A stretch of 64,000 nt of DNA from contig JAQFVV010012572.1 in the NCBI GenBank assembly GCA_028023455.1, positions 868,001-932,000 on the forward strand, written 5' to 3'. Origin of the DNA: Epiperipatus broadwayi. Lineage: Eukaryota; Onychophora; Udeonychophora; Euonychophora; Peripatidae. Positions 59,014 through 64,000 of this stretch are shown one piece after another. Numbering within the stretch: the stretch's first letter is position 1; each line of letters begins with the position of its first letter. Made by a program: the position numbers and the translations under genes. The notes beneath the pieces were generated by a model. It was not told the DNA's origin and made no database searches. It was given only the letters and a program-made list of their open reading frames with translations.

Positions 59014-59754
59014 CAAGGGGGGATCCAAAAATAACCGAAATCGTTCTCGGGTTTGCATGCCTGTTGTAGTATATACTTCTGCTGTGACATACTTCTTGCA
59101 GGAACCATTCTGTACCAATCTGCCAAATGACATCATCATGTGAAATCGTGAGCCATATACTGCATTATTTGTAAAATGTGTTTCACGTTTTGTCAATTTT
59201 TTTATAATGACTGAAAAGTTCGAACAATTAACTCTGATTTTTTTTTTTTAAAGCAAACAGCATTTTTCTCTCAGATTTAGTTTGTAATGGTCATGCATTT
59301 TACCTGCAAGTTTCTGAAACATTTACGTGATGCAGTAAAATGTAAACATCCTGTTTTGTGGCAAAGAAAAGAATTCAAGCTCCTTTCGAACAAATTGTCA
59401 TTTCTCAAAGCCTTGAGTATGAAACACTTTTTAATTAAATTCAGCAAGATCCAGCTTATCTATCAGTTATATTTGCTTGATTTCGCTTTGTCCAATTTTT
59501 TTTTAACCTCTCAAATAAAAAAATGTCTTTTTTTTTTTTTGGCTGACTTAGAAGTGATGGAAAAAAATTACGGAGGCATTAAAAGGCATCACTTTGCAAG
59601 TATTTCCAAACTACTTTAAAAAATGAAAAATACATTTAGACCAGTGTATTGCATTAAATGGATAGTAATTTGAAAGATATTAAATTTATAACACTTAAAA
59701 ATAAATAAACAATTTTTTATTATAAAATTCCGGTTATTTTGGGGTCCCCCCTTG
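59014..59754 (+). mobile_element. mariner-like element, internally deleted (741 bp)
   Basis: Ends CAAGGGGGGATCCAAAAATA and, inverted, TATTTTGGGGTCCCCCCTTG make inverted repeats of about 28 bases with few mismatches, flanked by TA as for Tc1/mariner. On the plus strand a start M-T-E-K-F-E-Q lies near 59206, and the rest of a transposase C-terminus is readable across frames: 'PAYLSVIF', 'LDFALSNFF' (from the D-L-A-P-x-D-F/Y-F catalytic region), 'LADLEVMEKN', 'YCIKW'. The usual length is about 1.3 kb, so the middle is deleted. Confidence 0.8.
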
Positions 59755-59760
59755 TATATA

Positions 59761-60325
59761 TGCAGTATATTGACTTTTCAATTACTGCACACAAAAGTTA
59801 ATTTGCGAACTAGTTGGTTTAATTCTCAAAACAGATCAATACTAACTGATTTACAGTTTATACAAAGTTCGGATTCCCGCCAAGCTGTGTTAGAAAAATA
59901 CACTATGAACACACGATAACGAATACTCGCACGATAATTCTGAACGTATAGTTTCTACGTATAACTTCTCTTCTTTCCCCACGAGGGTAATACGCAATTC
60001 TCACGCTATTCTTTGCAACTAATGCTCTTCTCGAATTCACTTAAAACGCTCTGTGTTCTTTTCAAAATGGCACCCTTTTTATCTGTTTGCTTTCTTTTGT
60101 TTTCTGGAGTAACTCTTATAAATTAAGGTGGGATTTAATTAAATTGGGTTCTGCTAATTAAATTCCTTCGTTATCTGTTTAATTAGTTTGTTACAATTGA
60201 TTGCATTTCAAGCTAACGTCTATGATTAAAATATTAGTAGCAAAATTTAAAGATTTAACAATAAAATAATATTTTAGAATAAGATACTTTCGTATGTACA
60301 TTTAATTTAAAATGCATATATTACA
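59761..60325 (-). repeat. LTR, 3' copy (565 bp)
   Basis: Minus-strand start TGTAATATATGC and end AATATACTGCA. Compared with the other LTR, it lacks a 19-base duplication and differs at about seven positions. Confidence 0.95.
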
Positions 60326-60340
60326 CTACTTCCCCTTACT
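60326..60340 (-). promoter_or_regulatory. Polypurine tract of the LTR element
   Basis: On the minus strand GTAAGGGGAAGTAG lies directly before the TG of the 3' LTR; this is where plus-strand DNA synthesis would start. Confidence 0.75.
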
Positions 60341-60417
60341 CCAGAAAACCCCATGATGCGACTCCTCGGTGCTTTATTTTTTCTTTTTCCAAACTGGAGA
60401 AAACTTTATTTTTATGA

Positions 60418-61570
60418 TTAACCGATGTAACCTTGAAATTTGTGCAAATTCTTTTTCTTTGCTGCCCTGAGTGCCTTTTTCTCCCGCTTGGAGAGAGACT
60501 GATTTTTTCCTTGCTCTACAGTTTTTGTATCTGGCAGCTCACTGGTTAAAGATTGCCGCTCTTCTAAAAAATCTTCAGAAATGTCTTTTTCCTTTTCACT
60601 TTCGGCCATTTTTTCTTGTGGTTCCATTTCATACAGCTGCCAACTCTCTACCTGTTCGGATAATTCTGACATTGCGAGTTTACTTTGCAATTTTTCACTA
60701 AGTTCTGAGTTTTGTTGTTCAAGTTCTATTACTCGTTGTCTAGAAGCCTTCAATCTTACTTGAAATTCTTCGAGTTCATCTGATTTCTGTTTTATGACCT
60801 GCTGACTTTGTGCTAGAGATGACTGCAGCTTTGTTTTTTCTGCGACCAACATATCTATCATCTGTATATGAATCTGGAGTTGCTCTTTCATAGAATCTTG
60901 CACTTTACACTGCTTCTGTTCAGACTCTTTCCGATCATCTTCAAATTGATTTTGTAATTTAATGATCTCTGTTTGTGCTTGTGAAATGGTCTTATCTCTT
61001 TCCCCCTTGGTAGATATATATTTAATACTATACGCTCTACCATTTGTGTCTGGACTATATTTCCTTTGTCGACCATCCCCCTTTGGTGATTGTCTGCATG
61101 CGCGTACCAGGTGGCCCTTAGTTCGGCAATTGAAACACGTTTCTTGTTTCCATTTGCAGTCTTTAGCTATGTGGCCCATTTTCCCACAGCAGTAGCATTT
61201 AATTCTGTAATTTCTCTGGGATTCCTGTTGAAACGAACGTATTTCTGCTTTATCAGTTTTGAAAACTTGCTCATAACTTTTCTCTTTTGATTTGAAAGCC
61301 TGTGCCTGTTCTAGAATTAGCTCAAACGTTATTCCTTTCTTTATAGTGCTTTCGTAGGTTAAGTCTGCCTCTGTTAACAGCTGTTGTCTGAGCCTGTCAT
61401 CAGACATTCCCCATAACAGTTGATCTAATAATATTTCTTCTACGAAATCACCGTACACACAATCTTTCGCTAGCTCCTTGAGAGCTAAATTATACTGTTT
61501 GATTGTTTCACTATTTAGTTGTTTTCTATTTCTTAACTGTAGGCGTGCTATATGGCGGGATGGGCGAGGG
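60418..61570 (-). CDS. gag: Gag (capsid end, two CCHC zinc knuckles) fused to a GM130/GOLGA2-like coiled coil
   Basis: From 61570 the frame is open to a stop at 60418. It starts inside Gag: 'NLALKELAKDCVYGDFVEE' then L-x-W-G-M-S-D-D-R-L-R, as in Ty3/gypsy capsid. Counting from the GTG codon at 61458, two zinc knuckles follow: C88-x2-C91-x4-H96-x4-C101 and C108-x2-C111-x4-H116-x4-C121. Where protease and reverse transcriptase are expected, residues about 155-260 form a Gln/Glu/Lys-rich coiled coil. It contains 'KEQLQIHIQMIDMLVAEKTK', close to human GM130 (R-E-Q-L-Q-V-H-I-Q-T-I-G-I-L-V-S-E-K), and matching flanks (Q-K-Q, R-x-R-V-x-E-L-E). A Lys-rich tail ends the protein. In the cell GM130 is a cis-Golgi tether. 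I infer capture of host golgin sequence; this copy's gag start is separated by a frameshift. Confidence 0.82.
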
Positions 61571-61822
61571 CTAAAAAAATTTGTTTAGCCGTTGAAATAA
61601 TTCCTTAAATGGTACATTCTCATCTACGGGATTTTGGTATAATTTATTGGCGATTTCAATAATTTTTTTTCCCGAGAAACATAAGAGGGCGGCTACTTTC
61701 CGCTTGTTGTCTTCAATGCCATTTAAAATGAAAAAATTTTCAATTTGTGACAGGTATAGTGGCCAATCGGCCGCGTTTTCCACGTCGAACTCTCCAATAG
61801 AGTTTTGTCCGAAAACTGACAT
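61571..61822 (-). CDS. gag: Gag N-terminal part, separated from the rest by a 1-base frameshift
   Basis: ATG at 61820-61822, 35 bases after the primer-binding site. Encodes M-S-V-F-G-Q-N ... D-W-P-L-Y-L-S-Q-I-E-N-F-F ... R-K-V-A-A-L-L, typical of the matrix/capsid start of Ty3/gypsy Gag. It ends at a TAG just after a run of seven T (coding strand). Removing the effect of one extra T would put it in frame with the rest of Gag. The shift direction (+1) and position inside Gag argue for a mutation, not programmed frameshifting. Confidence 0.85.
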   Translation of the reverse strand: MSVFGQNSIGEFDVENAADWPLYLSQIENFFILNGIEDNKRKVAALLCFSGKKIIEIANKLYQNPVDENVPFKELFQRLNKFF

Positions 61823-61859
61823 TTTCTTATTAGTAACTGGTTATTCACTGTGGTTTTTA

Positions 61860-61874
61860 GGTTCGACTGCGCCA
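61860..61874 (-). promoter_or_regulatory. Primer-binding site
   Basis: Minus strand TGGCGCAGTCGAACC, two to three bases inside the 5' LTR. TGG is complementary to the CCA end of tRNAs. I cannot name the tRNA. Confidence 0.8.
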
Positions 61875-61877
61875 GAT

Positions 61878-62459
61878 TGCAGTATATTGACTTTTCAATT
61901 ACTGCACACAAAAGTTAATTTGCGAACTAGTTGGTTTAATTCTCAAAACAGATCGATACTAACTGATTTACAGTTTATACAAAGTTCGGATTCCCGCCGA
62001 GCTGTGTTAGAAAAATACACTATGAACACACGATAACGAATACTCGCACGATAATTCTGAACGTATAGTTTCTACGTCTAACTTCTCTTCTTTCCCCACG
62101 AGGGTAATATGCAATTCTCATGCTATTCTTTGCAACTAATGCTCCGCTCTGCAACTAATGCTCTTCTCGAATTCACTTAAAATGCTCTGTGTTCTTTTCA
62201 AAATGGCACCCTTTTTATCTGTTTGCTTTCTTTTGTTTTCTGGAGTAACTTATAAATTAAGGTGGGATTTAATTAAATTGGGTTCTGCTAATTAAATTCC
62301 TTCGTTATCTGTTTAATTAGTTTGTTACAATTGATTGCATTTCAAGCTAACGTCTATGATTAAAATATTAGTAGCAAAATTTAAAGATTTAACAATAAAA
62401 TAATATTTTAGAATAAGATACTTTCGTATGTACGTTTAATTTAAAATGCATATATTACA
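61878..62459 (-). repeat. LTR, 5' copy (582 bp)
   Basis: Same ends as the 3' LTR. Contains an extra 19 bases at about 62140-62160, where TGCAACTAATGCTC is repeated, and a 2-base deletion near 62248. Confidence 0.95.
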
Positions 62460-62464
62460 ATATA

Positions 62465-63425
62465 TATACATTTATTTTAAATATACATAGTAGCAAGATG
62501 ATAAGAAATATGAAGCTTGTTATATTTATATAAGAGAAGTTAGTTTGTAGTTGAAATTAGAAAAAGAATTGTACAATCTAAATTATAATCACCAGAAACA
62601 TAAAAGTTAAAAATCATAAAAACACATTGTTTTCAAAGAAAAAGTAAAGAACTGCAGAAGAAAAGATAAGAAATAATTAATTATAAAATAAAGATATAAA
62701 AACAAAAGTATAGTCATTTGTTTAATAAGAAATAATTAATTACGGAATTTTGAAATGCTAAAGTTCTGTTTGTTTAATTAATGAAATAATAATGGTAAGA
62801 AAAATGAGAATTAAAAAACATGAAAGATTTTGTTTGTGATTAAATTAAAATATACTAATTAAATCTGTTAAGGCAAGATTTAATTAGTGCAAAGATAAGA
62901 TAAAATACAATGATATAAATAGGAAGAAACTTTGGCTACAAGGGTTCTGTATCTTTGTTGTTCTTCATGGGAGATGTTTTCTGTCATCGGGCGGTTCGCT
63001 GAACTAGATAGCCATGAGTGTTAACCCTCAGTCATTGAGGAGTTTCCTATCCCAGGCATCAGTTACCTGAAGGTTAATGAGTTGGTTAGGATTCCATACA
63101 GATCGCCCTGATCTTATTACTATTGTTTATATACCTGAAAAGGTTCGCAGAGGAATTACTACCAGAAGATAATATGACTTTATTTTGTTGGTTAGATTGC
63201 TAATTAATATTGTGGACTTAAAAAATTAGAACTGTCTCTAGTGAAATATGTCTACATGTTAGATGTGCAGAACACTATTGAGATTGAATTCTAAATGTTT
63301 CAATTAAGGTGGATTGCATAGTAGTGTTATATATTTTGTCTGTTTATTCAATAAATAAATAAGGTAATACTATGAATACTGAACCCTACCGTCTGCTAGC
63401 ATTCTTTTTCGCCCAATTCACATCA
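62465..63425 (+). other. Possible solo LTR or promoter-bearing repeat
   Basis: An AT-rich 450-base stretch leads to a TATA-box-like GATATAAATAGG at 62912-62923, then a GC-richer transcribed-looking part (62940-63130) and an AATAAA cluster at about 63350. This is the U3-R-U5 layout of an LTR, ending perhaps at ...CCCAATTCACA (63423). I could not fix both ends or a target duplication, so it may instead be a host promoter or other repeat. Confidence 0.35.
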
Positions 63426-63429
63426 ATAT

Positions 63430-64000
63430 ACCGATTCATGGGTCGTCTATTTGTTTACATAATATTACAGTAAAAGATTTTTTTTTTCAACCGGTTTTTA
63501 AATTTTTTTCGTCGGCAATGGTAAATCACCAAAGTTTTTTTTTTATTCCACCTGGGTTTTTGTTGTTTTTAATAAACAAATACTTTGTTTTAGATGGTCT
63601 AGGGGTGTTGATTTGTTTGTAAATTAATGACTAACTGTCTGTAGGTTTCTTTACATAATATTACTTATGGTAAACCAAATTTTTTCCCACAAGGTTTTTT
63701 CTTTTTATTGGTTCGTTTTTTTAAGAAACAATCACTTTGTTTTTAAATGGAATAGGGGTGTTGGTTTGCTTTTAAATTATCGATTAACACTCCGTCGGTT
63801 TGTTTACACAAAAATACAGTAACAAACACTTTGTTGTTTTTAGATGGTGGAGGGGGTTGGTTGTTTGCTTTGAACTTATCTTCTTTTTTTGTTGTTGTTG
63901 ATGTTTTGATTTGCTGAAAGACTTCAACAATTTGATACTTTTGAATAAACCAAAACTTGGTTTTTTAGAGAGTGGAGGGGAGAGGGGTTGTTTTGATTTT
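63430..64000. repeat. Diverged tandem repeat array running off the window
   Basis: Three or more units of roughly 150-190 bases, each with a GTTTACATAATATTAC-like segment, a T-rich tract with CTTTGTTTT and AGATGGT..AGGGGTGTTG, near 63455, 63645 and 63795. Units are diverged. The array continues beyond 64000. Confidence 0.7.

Larger units (their letters stand above)
59761..62459 (-). mobile_element. Non-autonomous LTR retrotransposon carrying a gag-golgin fusion (2.7 kb)
   Basis: Two direct repeats, 59761-60325 and 61878-62459, start TG and end CA on the coding (minus) strand and are flanked by ATATA (59756-59760 and 62460-62464). On the minus strand the left LTR is followed by a primer-binding site TGGCGCAGTCGAACC (61860-61874), then gag, then a purine-rich tract (AAGGGGAAGTAG) touching the right LTR. 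Seven substitutions are visible by eye between the LTRs (about 1-1.5%) plus small indels, so it is young. The inner region is only about 1.55 kb and has no protease, reverse transcriptase, RNase H or integrase. It must rely on a related autonomous Ty3/gypsy-like element. Its gag is described below. Confidence 0.93.

Noticed and set aside
60418-61458. Zinc-knuckle plus coiled-coil ORF as an ordinary host gene
   Set aside because: It lies exactly between two near-identical LTRs with target duplications, a primer-binding site and a purine tract, so it belongs to a retrotransposon.
61565-61585. Programmed ribosomal frameshift in gag
   Set aside because: The required shift is +1 and lies within Gag before the zinc knuckles; usual gag-pol recoding is -1 near the end of Gag. 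A mutation is more likely.

Overview
The window is nuclear DNA of an animal, probably an invertebrate. It is very AT-rich, coding density is very low, introns run to 13 kb with canonical GT/AG borders, and nearly all remaining structure is transposable-element debris. The mix of RTE, RTE-BovB-like and CR1/Jockey-like LINEs, Penelope-like elements, hAT and mariner DNA elements, foldback repeats and tRNA-derived SINEs suggests a mollusc or other lophotrochozoan. A cnidarian or arachnid is not excluded; an insect seems unlikely because SETD7 is, to my knowledge, absent there.

Two host genes are visible, in convergent (tail-to-tail) orientation. The plus strand carries the 3' half of SETD7, a lysine methyltransferase with its catalytic SET domain: four exons at 6.1, 19.2, 28.6 and 35.8 kb, and a likely 3' UTR to about 37.9 kb. 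The minus strand carries the C-terminal exons of a histone-deacetylase-fold protein at 54.5, 47.8 and probably 44.9 kb. Its subfamily resembles the cyanobacterial/proteobacterial 'acetoin utilization' type HDAC-like proteins more than the usual animal HDACs. The 5' exons of both genes are outside the window or not recognisable.

Region by region. 0-6 kb: two RTE 3' tails and a Penelope-like GIY-YIG relic. 6-19 kb (SETD7 intron): two hAT-type elements with 8-bp target duplications (6.4 and 10.3 kb), a LINE with a (CATCA)n tail, a degraded RTE, two foldback repeats and a CR1/Jockey-like LINE followed by long (ATT)n arrays. 19-36 kb: SINEs, a second Penelope relic, two head-to-head RTE copies (one split by a poly(A)-tailed insertion), an RTE-BovB-like LINE and a palindromic repeat cluster. 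36-54 kb: more foldbacks, degraded RTEs and a long minus-strand LINE. 54-59 kb: a SPIN-like hAT MITE, hairpin repeats and a young RTE copy with a 300-codon ORF. 59-64 kb: a mariner relic, a young LTR retrotransposon, a possible solo LTR and a tandem array running off the end.

The most unusual object is the LTR retrotransposon at 59,761-62,459. It has two 98-99% identical LTRs, TG...CA ends, a 5-bp ATATA target duplication, a primer-binding site and a purine tract, but no protease, reverse transcriptase or integrase. Its gag ORF runs through two CCHC zinc knuckles straight into a coiled coil that resembles the animal Golgi protein GM130/GOLGA2. This looks like capture of a host gene fragment in place of pol, analogous to gag-onc fusions.
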